Assembly: GCA_938030645.1 (NCBI GenBank)
Contig: CALHHQ010000210.1
Span: 1 to 23,502 of the forward strand
From: an uncultured Rhizobiaceae group bacterium
GTDB lineage: Bacteria; Pseudomonadota; Alphaproteobacteria; Rhizobiales; Rhizobiaceae
Direction: 5' to 3'
Length of the DNA: 23,502 nt
Shown here in pieces: positions 1-6,486 of the stretch. Every line of letters begins with the position of its first letter. Position 1 is the stretch's first letter. A program made the translations under genes and the position numbers. The notes under the pieces were generated by a model that had not been told where the DNA came from, searched no databases, and worked only from the letters and a program-made list of their open reading frames with translations.

Positions 1-201
1 TGATAGTCCCAGTTGTTGCGAAGCTTGAGTGGGACGAAATCCACTGATGGCCTTACAAGGCACGTCCTCAATCTCTAATTCTCTATCATGATCTGTGAAA
101 CCTAGTCGCTGTCCATCGCTGCGTGTCACGATCCAACAATTGCAAATGGTCGTTGCAGAAGAAGAAAAGTGTGGACCGAGTGTTTCTTTGAACCCGTTCA
201 C
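1..201 (-). CDS. GTA tail hub protein, DUF2163 family (g13-like), partial at window edge
   Basis: The first 67 codons of a gene that runs off the left edge. It starts with GTG at 201, sharing a GTGA overlap with the stop of the DUF2460 gene, and a strong ribosome binding site (GGAGGTGG) lies just upstream. The predicted N-terminus contains CNCWIVTRSDGQRLGFTDHD and, about 20 residues on, ISGF; the GFTDHD signature and the position after DUF2460 are typical of DUF2163. In RcGTA the equivalent (g13) is a tail hub protein at the distal tip. The start is seen directly; the family call rests on motif recall. NlpC/P60 (g14) and host-specificity (g15) genes would be expected beyond the window. Confidence 0.85.
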   Translation of the reverse strand, partial: MNGFKETLGPHFSSSATTICNCWIVTRSDGQRLGFTDHDRELEIEDVPCKAISGFRPTQASQQLGLS

Positions 202-848
202 AGAACCACCTCCAATATTGGAATGGACGGCACTTGTCCCGCACGAAAGGACGATAGATTTATGCTCATTTGATCTGATTCAAAGCGCACTGGCACATCA
301 AATTCAAATCCGGCTCGCACTTCCACCCCAACTTCTGGCACCTTGTCTACATTGAACAAAATTGTTCCAGTGTCGAAATCTATCGAGTAATCTGACTCAG
401 CAACTTGCACTGTGCCATCAACAGAGACAGATACCGTTCCTGCAACGGGTTTTGAAATGAGCCGCGTATAGGGGCGCTGATCTGCGCCATAAGTCTTCTT
501 CAATTTGAATGCTGTCACTCCTACCTCACCCAACCCAATTAACTGGTCGAAAGCAGCTGGGGTTTGATTGGGCAAACACGACTTCCAATCCAAAGGGTCT
601 CGATATCTAAACCCGACCAATGGCCCCCTTCTGGCTTCAAAAAATTCAAGCACACGGTGCAAAGACGCAACGTCTTTGACACCAGAACCGGCTTCGTAGC
701 GGCGTCGACTGTGAGCCCATCGCTGGTTCCGATGTTCGCGTCCAGACCCTAGAGTGACAATTTCAGTGTTTCGTTCAGGTCCACCGCTCGCTCCCAATGC
801 TATGTCCGTAGGAAACCGTTCTTCAACGAAATCTATTTGCGCGGTCAT
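198..848 (-). CDS. GTA distal tail protein, DUF2460 family (g12-like)
   Basis: A 216-residue protein with the DUF2460 hallmark: an opening FVEERFPTDIALGASGGPER, then RWAHSRRRYEAG near residue 50 and FFEARRGPLVGFRYRDPLDW near residues 70-90. In RcGTA the equivalent is the distal tail protein joining the tail tube to the baseplate hub. I chose ATG at 848 because the family normally starts a few residues before ERFPTDI; a TTG at 860 would add four residues. GGAAA precedes the ATG. It lies 18 bases after the tape measure stop and overlaps the next gene by GTGA, so it should be cotranscribed and translationally coupled. Full length for the family, with no sign of decay. Confidence 0.93.
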   Translation of the reverse strand: MTAQIDFVEERFPTDIALGASGGPERNTEIVTLGSGREHRNQRWAHSRRRYEAGSGVKDVASLHRVLEFFEARRGPLVGFRYRDPLDWKSCLPNQTPAAFDQLIGLGEVGVTAFKLKKTYGADQRPYTRLISKPVAGTVSVSVDGTVQVAESDYSIDFDTGTILFNVDKVPEVGVEVRAGFEFDVPVRFESDQMSINLSSFRAGQVPSIPILEVVL

Positions 849-866
849 TTTTGTTTCCAATTCTGA

Positions 867-1433
867 CTAAAGTGTGCGGCGGCCACGATTGACTGTTCGG
901 GCCAACATACTCGCGATCTGAGCTTCCGATTTCCGAAACCCCTGTACATCTGGTGTTGAAACATTGAACACGATGTTGGGAGCCTGCTGCCCGCCTTCTT
1001 GACGAACACCAAGACGGCCATCCGGCCCACGAGCTAATGGCAAAATAGCTTCCGCACCGGCTTCTCCCATAAGTCCAATGGAAGAATTGGCTCCGAAATA
1101 CGTGGGACTGGCCACAACACCACCCTTCGCAAAGGGTGTCACGGTGGGGGTGCTTGATCCGCCAGCTCCTCCTGCGATTCCACCGATCAAATTTTCGAAG
1201 ACGCCCGAGAACAAATTCTCCAAGGGTTTTAAACCAGCATTCAAAGCAAGGTTTGAAAGCTTCAGCCCAATGCCGCGCAAAGTTTCTTCAAATGACTTTC
1301 CAGACAAAACTGCTGATCGGATCGATCCCGAAAAAATGGAGCCAAACTGTTTGGACTGTTTCTGCAAATCGGACATGGCGGTCGTGAATCCTGATAAATC
1401 CGCTTCGACTGGAACTATGATTTTTTCATCCAT
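867..1433 (-). CDS. GTA tail tape measure protein, short (g11-like)
   Basis: A 188-residue protein that sets tail length inside the tube in siphovirus-like particles. It has an N-terminal part beginning MDEKIIVPVEADLSGF and a glycine-rich middle (residues about 85-110, GGIAGGAGGSS). The tape-measure C-terminal signature follows: PFAKGGVVASPTYF at about 100-113, and GLMGEAGAEAILPL at about 120-133. A very strong ribosome binding site (AGGAGGAG) lies just upstream of the ATG and overlaps the stop of the preceding chaperone gene. It is shorter than RcGTA g11 (about 219 residues by memory) and far shorter than tape measures of long-tailed phages, as expected for a GTA tail. Confidence 0.92.
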   Translation of the reverse strand: MDEKIIVPVEADLSGFTTAMSDLQKQSKQFGSIFSGSIRSAVLSGKSFEETLRGIGLKLSNLALNAGLKPLENLFSGVFENLIGGIAGGAGGSSTPTVTPFAKGGVVASPTYFGANSSIGLMGEAGAEAILPLARGPDGRLGVRQEGGQQAPNIVFNVSTPDVQGFRKSEAQIASMLARTVNRGRRTL

Positions 1434-1445
1434 ATGGGTCTCCTC

Positions 1446-1661
1446 CTAAGAGTTTGAAACATGCGAAACATCCGGGTATTCGCTCATCACTTGGTGCAAC
1501 CAAGAACGATCAACAGCTTCGTGTTGATTGGGGTTAGCATGTTTAAGAGCAGCTTGAAGTTCAGGCATGGACAAAGACCAAAACTGTTGTGATGACAGCC
1601 GTAAATGCCCAAACCCAAATGCCATGACGCTTTGCCATGGAAATGGCTCTACTTGCGCCAT
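1446..1661 (-). CDS. Phage tail assembly chaperone (g10.1-like)
   Basis: A 71-residue protein with the short-chaperone signature VEPFPWQSVMAFGFGHLRL near the N-terminus and FWSLSMPELQAAL around residues 27-39. This matches the small tail assembly chaperone family found between the TAC and tape measure genes of RcGTA-like clusters (TIGR02216 type). Its role would be to hold the tape measure protein soluble before tail tube assembly. The ATG overlaps the stop of the previous gene by one base (TGATG), indicating translational reinitiation. In many phages two chaperones arise by frameshift; here, as in RcGTA, they are two separate coupled ORFs. Confidence 0.88.
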   Translation of the reverse strand: MAQVEPFPWQSVMAFGFGHLRLSSQQFWSLSMPELQAALKHANPNQHEAVDRSWLHQVMSEYPDVSHVSNS

Positions 1662-2002
1662 CAGACGTTTGGTTTGTTTTCATCAACAGGCGTGGATGTC
1701 CCAAAAGTTGCTGTTAAAAGTTCAACAACTATCTTTGCAAATCCAATGGCACCGCCGTCGGCTTGCATGTTCATCACATCTGTTTTTTCAAGTGCATGGC
1801 CACCACCTTTTAAGCCCGCGTAGATCACCATATGCATGTCTCGTGCAGACAAATGTCCCTTTGAAAATCTTTCCGTCAATTTGGTCAGATCCTCGGTTTG
1901 AAAGGCTTCTTCGAGTTCTGCCAAAGCGCCAAGTGTCAGACATAAAGTCCAATCGCGTCCATCCAGTCGTGCGCTTATTTCACCTCTGTATTTGTTGACC
2001 AT
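1661..2002 (-). CDS. GTA tail assembly chaperone, gene transfer agent family protein (g10-like)
   Basis: A 113-residue protein starting VNKYRGEISARLDGRDWTLC after Met, with LGALAELEEAF at about residues 25-35, then LSARDMHMVIYAGLKGGG and a C-terminal IVVELLTATFG. This is the GTA-type tail assembly chaperone family (Phage_TAC_11-like). It lies between the major tail protein and the small chaperone, and its ATG is coupled to the upstream stop as TAATG. The equivalent in RcGTA is g10. Function (tape measure chaperone) follows from family and order rather than from a catalytic motif. Confidence 0.9.
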   Translation of the reverse strand: MVNKYRGEISARLDGRDWTLCLTLGALAELEEAFQTEDLTKLTERFSKGHLSARDMHMVIYAGLKGGGHALEKTDVMNMQADGGAIGFAKIVVELLTATFGTSTPVDENKPNV

Positions 2003-2418
2003 TATGTATTCGCCATAAATTGCAGTGCGCTTGCTGATTCCAGCGACATTTCGAAAGTGATTTCTCCATTGTGTTCGCCTGAATATTCAAGCGACACAAT
2101 TTGAAACGCACCTTCAACGGAGCCAAAATCAGGAATTATGATCTGCCAATCGACGATTTCAGATTGAAAGAACAGTTCTCTGATACGTGCATCAGAACTT
2201 GCGTCCTTGAAAATGCCGGAGCCTGTGATGGAGGCTCTTTGAACACCAGAACCCGCCAAAAGTTCTCGCCATCGCCCCACGCTTTCAAAGTCCGTCGTAT
2301 CGACTGTGTCGGCGTTAAAAGCCAGTCTGCGTGACCGCATCCCGGCGACTGTTTCAAATGCGCTTCCATCTTCATTCTTCACTTTCAGAAGAAGGTCTTT
2401 GCCTTTTTGAGCTGCCAT
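2002..2418 (-). CDS. GTA major tail protein, TP901-1 family (g9-like)
   Basis: A 138-residue tail tube subunit. It opens MAAQKGKDLLLKVKNEDGS, continues with FETVAGMRSRRLAFNADTVD, and includes DTTDFESVGRWRELLAGSG and the late SLEYSGEHNGEITFEMSLES, all typical of the TP901-1 major tail family. It should polymerise as rings around the tape measure protein. A clear ribosome binding site (AAAGGGAAA) lies upstream of the ATG. The preceding 66-base gap carries a small hairpin, and the following gene is coupled by TAATG. Length matches RcGTA g9. Confidence 0.93.
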   Translation of the reverse strand: MAAQKGKDLLLKVKNEDGSAFETVAGMRSRRLAFNADTVDTTDFESVGRWRELLAGSGVQRASITGSGIFKDASSDARIRELFFQSEIVDWQIIIPDFGSVEGAFQIVSLEYSGEHNGEITFEMSLESASALQFMANT

Positions 2419-2455
2419 CTAAATTTCCCTTTACAATCAATTTGAAGTGCGGTTT

Positions 2456-2473
2456 GCAGACATGGAGGTCTGC
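2456..2473 (-). other. Small intergenic hairpin between DUF3168 and major tail genes
   Basis: Perfect 6-bp stem (GCAGAC/GTCTGC on either strand) with a 6-base loop, in the 66-base gap upstream of the major tail protein. No U-tract follows on the minus strand, so it does not look like an intrinsic terminator. It could affect mRNA processing or stability, or be chance. Confidence 0.35.
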
Positions 2474-2484
2474 GGATATTGAGT

Positions 2485-2895
2485 TCACACAACGACTTCG
2501 GTCACTCCCCGAAATCTCATGACCCCATGCAAATGCTCGGACTTTCGGTCCCTGCGTGTTTCAGAAAACTGCAGTCGCATGGCGACCAAGTGGTGCGCAT
2601 CAAGTGCTTGCGCTTGATCATGTAAGATGCGTTTCAAATGTTGTTGAAGCGTGTGACATTCAGCGCGCGATCCAGATTGCGACCAGACATGAATGAACAG
2701 CGTCACGGCCTCCCCTTCGTCTGTTGCCGTACTCCAGTCTGAAGCAGTTGATCGCCCGATAACCACATATGGCGCGTCAACACGCTCAGGCATTTTGTCA
2801 AAAATTTTTTGGCCACCCAAAGCGTCAACAAGTTCACTGTCCGCAGTGAGTGCTTTGAAGATTGCTTTTTGGACGTCAAGAATTGCTGCGGTCAT
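2485..2895 (-). CDS. GTA tail terminator/completion protein, DUF3168 family (g8-like)
   Basis: A 136-residue DUF3168 protein. Recognisable segments are VQKAIFKALTADSELVDALG at residues about 9-28, VDAPYVVIGRSTASDWS at about 38-54, then AVTLFIHVWSQSGSR and the C-terminal HGVMRFRGVTE. In RcGTA the equivalent closes the head-proximal end of the tail tube. The ATG at 2895 has a ribosome binding site (CGGGAG). A 15-base gap separates it from the 55-residue ORF upstream, which itself overlaps head closure. Full length for the family. Confidence 0.92.
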   Translation of the reverse strand: MTAAILDVQKAIFKALTADSELVDALGGQKIFDKMPERVDAPYVVIGRSTASDWSTATDEGEAVTLFIHVWSQSGSRAECHTLQQHLKRILHDQAQALDAHHLVAMRLQFSETRRDRKSEHLHGVMRFRGVTEVVV

Positions 2896-2910
2896 TTCAC
2901 ACTCCCGTTT

Positions 2911-3078
2911 CTAAGTTTTTGAAATGTTTGGGGGTCGCGTTTCGTTTGAATTGAATTCACTCTCAAACTCTTCTCGTTCTTCCAACGAATTAGAAATTTG
3001 CTCCAACTTTTGATCCAAATTTATCTTGGAGAGTAACTTTTCAATGTCTTTCAGTGTGATGCTCAATGCGTTTTTCAT
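2911..3078 (-). CDS. Small coiled-coil-prone ORF (55 aa) in the GTA head-tail junction
   Basis: A 55-residue ORF, unrecognised. ATG at 3078 overlaps the stop of the head closure gene as ATGA, and AAGAAGG upstream is a fair ribosome binding site. It stops with TAG at 2911, followed after 15 bases by the DUF3168 start. The predicted protein begins MKNALSITLKDIEKLLSKIN and continues with alternating Lys/Glu and Leu/Ile (EQISNSLEEREEFESEF), which suggests a helix or coiled coil, ending in a polar RPPNISKT tail. Without it the cluster would have an unusual gap of about 180 bases. Many phages have an HK97 gp10-like gene in this slot (normally over 100 residues); a shrunken relic or a lineage-specific small protein are both possible. 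No function is assigned. Confidence 0.62.
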   Translation of the reverse strand: MKNALSITLKDIEKLLSKINLDQKLEQISNSLEEREEFESEFNSNETRPPNISKT

Positions 3079-3410
3079 CGGCCTTCTTCTTCAACATGAC
3101 AAACGAGATAGCGACGCCGTTCATCCGGATCGTGAGCATTGGTTATGTCGAAAACGCGTGCACCCAATACAAAACGCCAACCGTTTTTCACATCCGAGCG
3201 GAACCGAATGATAATATTGGCGTGCGCCGTTTCATGTTGCTGTTGCGCCACCACGCCCGATGTTGGATTGATCGGTTCGATTGCCCCCCAAACAGAACCA
3301 ACTGCCTGCCATGTCGTGGTCAAACCGCCACACCCATCAGGCTCTTCCAAACTGCTTTGCAATATCAAACGATGGTTCAACGCACCTGGATCAAGAAACC
3401 GCGTTTCCAT
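3075..3410 (-). CDS. GTA head closure protein (g7-like)
   Basis: A 111-residue protein of the phage head closure (head-tail joining) family. It has the pattern LDPGALNHRLILQSSLEEPD at residues about 6-25, GGLTTTWQAVGSVWGAIEP, then HANIIIRFRSDVKNGWRFV and a C-terminal RRYLVCHVEEE. It plugs the portal/adaptor channel after DNA packaging. I chose ATG at 3410, which overlaps the connector stop as TGATG; a TTG at 3413 would add one residue. It is coupled to the following small ORF by ATGA. The family call is from pattern and gene order. Confidence 0.92.
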   Translation of the reverse strand: METRFLDPGALNHRLILQSSLEEPDGCGGLTTTWQAVGSVWGAIEPINPTSGVVAQQQHETAHANIIIRFRSDVKNGWRFVLGARVFDITNAHDPDERRRYLVCHVEEEGR

Positions 3411-3979
3411 CAAATACTCACGCGCTTGAATTGCGATATCAGAGTTTCAAACCCAGCGGGCAAACTGACGGGCTGGTCTTGCGGTGAAACAGCCCCTCGG
3501 AATTCGTACCAATGGGCAACAAGCAAAAGGATGGCCCGCTTCAATGTGTCTGGCACGTCTATACCCAGGTCTCCGAACCCGGCGACAATATCGATCTCAA
3601 AGCCATTGCTGGCAGTGGATTGAGCCATCAGATTGGAGAATTGCAATACGCTAGGGTCTTCACCTCTAAAAAGCCCATACGTCTCTGGAGACAAGACAGT
3701 CGGAGTACCTTCGGCGTCAAAAGCGGTAACCGAAGCAATCGATATAACAGGTCCAACCTGTAGCGTAACTGCACAGCTATCTGAAGCTCGGCTCTCGTAT
3801 TGCCGCCAAGTTTGCGAAATACATTTCTGGTGGCTGGAAAATTCAACAAACTGACGCGCTGCCTTCAACGTATCAGCGAGTAAGTTGTCTTCGTGCTCGT
3901 GATCAATGCGGAGATGATTTTTCACCTCTTGCAGTGTCAACGGTTCAAGTGCAGGCGGTGTAACAAGTGCAACAGTCAT
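3410..3979 (-). CDS. GTA head-tail connector/adaptor protein (g6-like)
   Basis: A 189-residue connector of the phage gp6/QLRG type. The N-terminal signature PLTLQEVKNHLRIDHEHED lies at residues 13-31, followed by LKAARQFVEFSS and a WRQYES strand. The helical C-terminus includes DTLKRAILLLVAHWYEFRGA. It sits beneath the portal and provides the docking ring for the tail. The start is the ATG at 3979, preceded by GGGAG at good spacing; an upstream extension to 4069 in the same frame reads through the two hairpins of the capsid-connector gap and is not credible. The gap before it (3980-4107) is one of the longest in the cluster. Confidence 0.91.
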   Translation of the reverse strand: MTVALVTPPALEPLTLQEVKNHLRIDHEHEDNLLADTLKAARQFVEFSSHQKCISQTWRQYESRASDSCAVTLQVGPVISIASVTAFDAEGTPTVLSPETYGLFRGEDPSVLQFSNLMAQSTASNGFEIDIVAGFGDLGIDVPDTLKRAILLLVAHWYEFRGAVSPQDQPVSLPAGFETLISQFKRVSI

Positions 3980-4004
3980 GGGTCTCCCAATCGAAATAAT
4001 GAAA

Positions 4005-4046
4005 ACCGGAAAAGAAAACGGCCCCATCCAAACATTGAATGGGGCC
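4005..4046 (-). terminator. Terminator-like hairpin with U-rich tail downstream of the capsid gene
   Basis: On the minus strand an 8-bp perfect GC-rich stem (GGCCCCAT/ATGGGGCC, arms 4039-4046 and 4020-4027) with an 11-base loop is followed at once by GTTTTCTTTTCC. This is the form of a rho-independent terminator, about 60 bases after the capsid stop and about 40 bases before the connector start. It lies in the middle of an otherwise coupled operon, so it probably causes partial termination. GafZ-type antitermination would be one way past it. Confidence 0.65.
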
Positions 4047-4059
4047 GCAGGTCGGCACA

Positions 4060-4089
4060 CTGGTCGCATTGGTTTTCAAATGCGACCAG
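4060..4089 (-). other. Perfect 11-bp inverted repeat just after the capsid gene
   Basis: Arms CTGGTCGCATT (4060-4070) and AATGCGACCAG (4079-4089) pair perfectly over 11 bp with an 8-base loop. It begins 19 bases after the capsid stop codon on the minus-strand transcript. No U-tract follows, so it may act as a 3' stabilising stem or RNase processing site for capsid mRNA, working with the terminator-like hairpin 14 bases further on. Confidence 0.65.
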
Positions 4090-4107
4090 CCTTGGGTGGG
4101 AGGGAAC

Positions 4108-5364
4108 CTAAGCAGTGCCGAATTTGATGAGTTTGATGGCGTCGAAGTCTTGAACACCGCCACCAACGCGTTTGGTTGTGTAAAACAACACATAGGGTTT
4201 GGCTGAATACGGATCGCGCAAAATGCGCACTCCTGCCCGGTCAACAACCAGATAACCGCGACGGAAATCGCCAAATGCAATGGGAGTTGCATCACTGCCA
4301 ATGTCCGGCATATCTTCCGCCTCAACAACAGGGAAGCCCATCAACATGGCCTGTTGCCCAACTGCAGATGGTGCTTGCCACAAATAGTTGCCATCTGCGT
4401 CTTTCAACTTGCGCAGTTCAGCTTGAGATTTTCGGTTCATGACGAAATTGGCATTTTGTCGATAGCCAGCTTTCAAACTGTAGATCGTGTCAACCAAAAC
4501 GTCTGCACCATCGGAAGTATCGAGTGCTCCATCTGCCCCCGTCACAACATAACCAAGGTTGCCCCAAGACCACGATGCTTCATCGACAATAGGTGACGAC
4601 AAAAAGCCCGTTGGTTTGTTGTTGCCGTCGCCGTTCACAAAGGCTGCGCCCTCTTGCTCTGCAAAGGCCATCTCCACCTCTTCAGCAATCCATGCATCCA
4701 AATCGATGGCAGTGTCCTCCAGTAGAGTAGAGGTTGCGGCCGGCATTGCGTACAGTTCCATGGTTGGAAACTGAAGCTCAGATAGAGACGGCGTCGTAGT
4801 TTGCGGACGCACATCAGTCTCGCCCACCCAGCCCACGCTTGGTCCAGCAGCAGCAAACGGCTTTTTGAATATGGAGGCGGAAACCTGTCGCACAGTGGAA
4901 ATTGCACGGATAGGCGACACGGTTGCGAGACGCTTTCCAATCTCGATGGACAGTTCCTCAGGCACCAGATACCCACCATCAGGATCACTGCCCACAGACA
5001 TTGCTTTTTCTTCCAATGTTCGCAGACCGTGTTCATCGCCAGATCGGACGTAGCTTTCGAAACCCGATTTGTGTTCAACTTGCGCGATGGATGAAACAAC
5101 CCCGCCACCAAGCGATGGTCGTTGGCTTTTCAAAACCAGCGCATCTAGGTGCATTTTCTGTTCATCGATCGATTTGTTGATGCGATCCATCTTTTCGTCT
5201 GTCACGATGTCAGATGACATTCGTTTTTCGATTTGCTCCAACCGTTCATCGTTTGTGTCTTTGAACGATTCAAAGGCGTGCATAAAGTCGTCAAATGCCG
5301 CTGCAATATCGCCAGATTGACCCATTTTGGTCTCCGGCGCAGAGGCTGTGTTTGGCGTGTTCAT
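4108..5364 (-). CDS. GTA major capsid protein, HK97 fold (g5-like)
   Basis: A 418-residue HK97-type capsid protein. Residues 1 to about 110 form a charged, coiled-coil-prone segment (ERLEQIEKRM, DRINKSIDEQKMHLDAL) typical of the scaffolding delta domain removed by the adjacent protease. The capsid domain follows: DPDGGYLVPEELSIEIG, PFAAAGPSVGWVGE, AFVNGDGNNKPTGFL and LLEDTAIDLDAWIAEEVEMA. It ends with the P-domain/A-domain segments MNRKSQAELRKLKDADGNYL and GFPVVEAEDMPDIG. The start is ATG at 5364, coupled to the protease stop as TGATG and preceded by AGGAAA; the longer frame to 5541 lies inside the protease gene. Two hairpins follow the stop, in line with separately controlled, high-level capsid expression. 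Confidence 0.95.
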   Translation of the reverse strand: MNTPNTASAPETKMGQSGDIAAAFDDFMHAFESFKDTNDERLEQIEKRMSSDIVTDEKMDRINKSIDEQKMHLDALVLKSQRPSLGGGVVSSIAQVEHKSGFESYVRSGDEHGLRTLEEKAMSVGSDPDGGYLVPEELSIEIGKRLATVSPIRAISTVRQVSASIFKKPFAAAGPSVGWVGETDVRPQTTTPSLSELQFPTMELYAMPAATSTLLEDTAIDLDAWIAEEVEMAFAEQEGAAFVNGDGNNKPTGFLSSPIVDEASWSWGNLGYVVTGADGALDTSDGADVLVDTIYSLKAGYRQNANFVMNRKSQAELRKLKDADGNYLWQAPSAVGQQAMLMGFPVVEAEDMPDIGSDATPIAFGDFRRGYLVVDRAGVRILRDPYSAKPYVLFYTTKRVGGGVQDFDAIKLIKFGTA

Positions 5365-6083
5365 CAGTGTTTTCCTGTTTGTTTTGTTTTGAGGTTCAAG
5401 GATCGTGTTGCAGAGTGAATCCTGCAGAGAAAATCCTCTTGATCTGATGCAGCTTCCCGCGTGCTTTCCAGTTGCGCATAACCCTTGTGAATAACAGTTC
5501 GGGCTTGGCGCCTTGTCAGCCCAGCGTCCTGCGTGAGCCATTTTTCAAAATGCCGGATGCTCGGCAATTGCATTTGCGTTCCGCGTCGTGGGACGGACTT
5601 TACAGTCTGCACACGTGCGCCGGGCAGCATGGGAAATGTCACAATGGAAATTTCCCATAAATCAGCTTCGAGAATTGACCGTATTCCCGTTTTCCGATCG
5701 GTGCGGCTCCGTTCTGTTTTGAAACCGATGGACAAACCATCGATTGCTTTTTGGCGCAACAGCTCCAGAACTTCTTTGCCTTTTTGAGATGTCTGAACAA
5801 TTCTGCCGGAAACAAAGAGGCCGTTTTGATCCTGCTCAATTTTCTCCCACACACCAATTGGTTCTGACGGTTCATGCTGAAACAACATTCGAATGCCGTC
5901 GACACCTCTCGCCTTCAACGAACGCGAGAATGCGCCGGAGACAACACGATCTTTTCCCAAGTCCACTTGGCCGAACAAACTCGCATAGCCGGAAAACGAT
6001 CCCTCTTCACTTTCCACATTGTCAATGGAAAGGGACAATCGCTTGCGCTCAGGTGACCAAAAGTTTGGTTGAAAGTGTTTCAA
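5364..6083 (-). CDS. GTA prohead protease, HK97 family serine peptidase (g4-like)
   Basis: A 239-residue prohead maturation protease that removes the capsid delta domain. The core has FSGYASLFGQVDLGKDRVV (residues 30-48), FQH with the presumed catalytic His70 before EPSEPIGVWE, IDGLSIGF with nucleophile Ser118, and DLWEISIVTFP with Glu144. All parts of the peptidase S78 triad seem present. The remaining C-terminal 80 residues are basic (RHFEKWLTQDAGLTRRQART) and are not part of the catalytic core. The only reasonable start is TTG at 6083, just after the previous stop, with AAGGAC upstream. It is coupled to the capsid gene by TGATG. Confidence 0.93.
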   Translation of the reverse strand: MKHFQPNFWSPERKRLSLSIDNVESEEGSFSGYASLFGQVDLGKDRVVSGAFSRSLKARGVDGIRMLFQHEPSEPIGVWEKIEQDQNGLFVSGRIVQTSQKGKEVLELLRQKAIDGLSIGFKTERSRTDRKTGIRSILEADLWEISIVTFPMLPGARVQTVKSVPRRGTQMQLPSIRHFEKWLTQDAGLTRRQARTVIHKGYAQLESTREAASDQEDFLCRIHSATRSLNLKTKQTGKH

Positions 6084-6084
6084 A

Positions 6085-6486
6085 TCAATCGTCCTTGTTT
6101 GCGCTAGAATGTGATTGGCGTGGCAATTTTCTTATTCGGCTTGGCAACTGTTGAGCTAAGCGTTCCAAAATACCCAGCGCCCACCAGGCGGACAGGCTGG
6201 CGAAAGCTGCACCAATTAGAGCCACTTCAACAGTGGATACTTTCCCAAGCAGGCCCAGAAAATCCGCAATTTTGACACCTGCTGTTCCGCCAAAAATCAG
6301 CCCCGTCACCAAACCAACGCACAAGCGAGCAAACGCTTCACGACGCCCTTTTGGTAAGATGTAGGCAATTGAAATCAACGACCCAGCCAGGGCACCCACG
6401 AGTTTTGCGAGAAGCATTGCGGGCGACAGATCACCAAAGAGTGCCCCTAGATCGAAACCTGCAACTGATGGTCGAATAGAACTCAT
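6085..6486 (-). CDS. Small three-helix membrane protein in the GTA head module (DUF6107-like, g3.5 position)
   Basis: A 133-residue protein with three likely membrane helices: residues about 22-45 (PAMLLAKLVGALAGSLISIA), about 53-78 (FARLCVGLVTGLIFGGTAG) and about 85-107 (STVEVALIGAAFASLSAWWA). A charged cytoplasmic-type tail follows (RIRKLPRQSHSSANKDD). It sits between portal and protease, where RcGTA has the small g3.5 ORF. It is coupled to the portal by ATGA, with GGGGG before the ATG. The resemblance to DUF6107 proteins of rhizobial GTA clusters is from memory. Size and topology resemble holins, but no lysis function is shown and no endolysin lies beside it. Confidence 0.78.
   Translation of the reverse strand: MSSIRPSVAGFDLGALFGDLSPAMLLAKLVGALAGSLISIAYILPKGRREAFARLCVGLVTGLIFGGTAGVKIADFLGLLGKVSTVEVALIGAAFASLSAWWALGILERLAQQLPSRIRKLPRQSHSSANKDD

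Noticed and set aside
3980..4069. N-terminal extension of the connector protein to 4069
   Set aside because: It would translate across the terminator-like hairpin, and ATG 3979 has a good ribosome binding site and fits family length.
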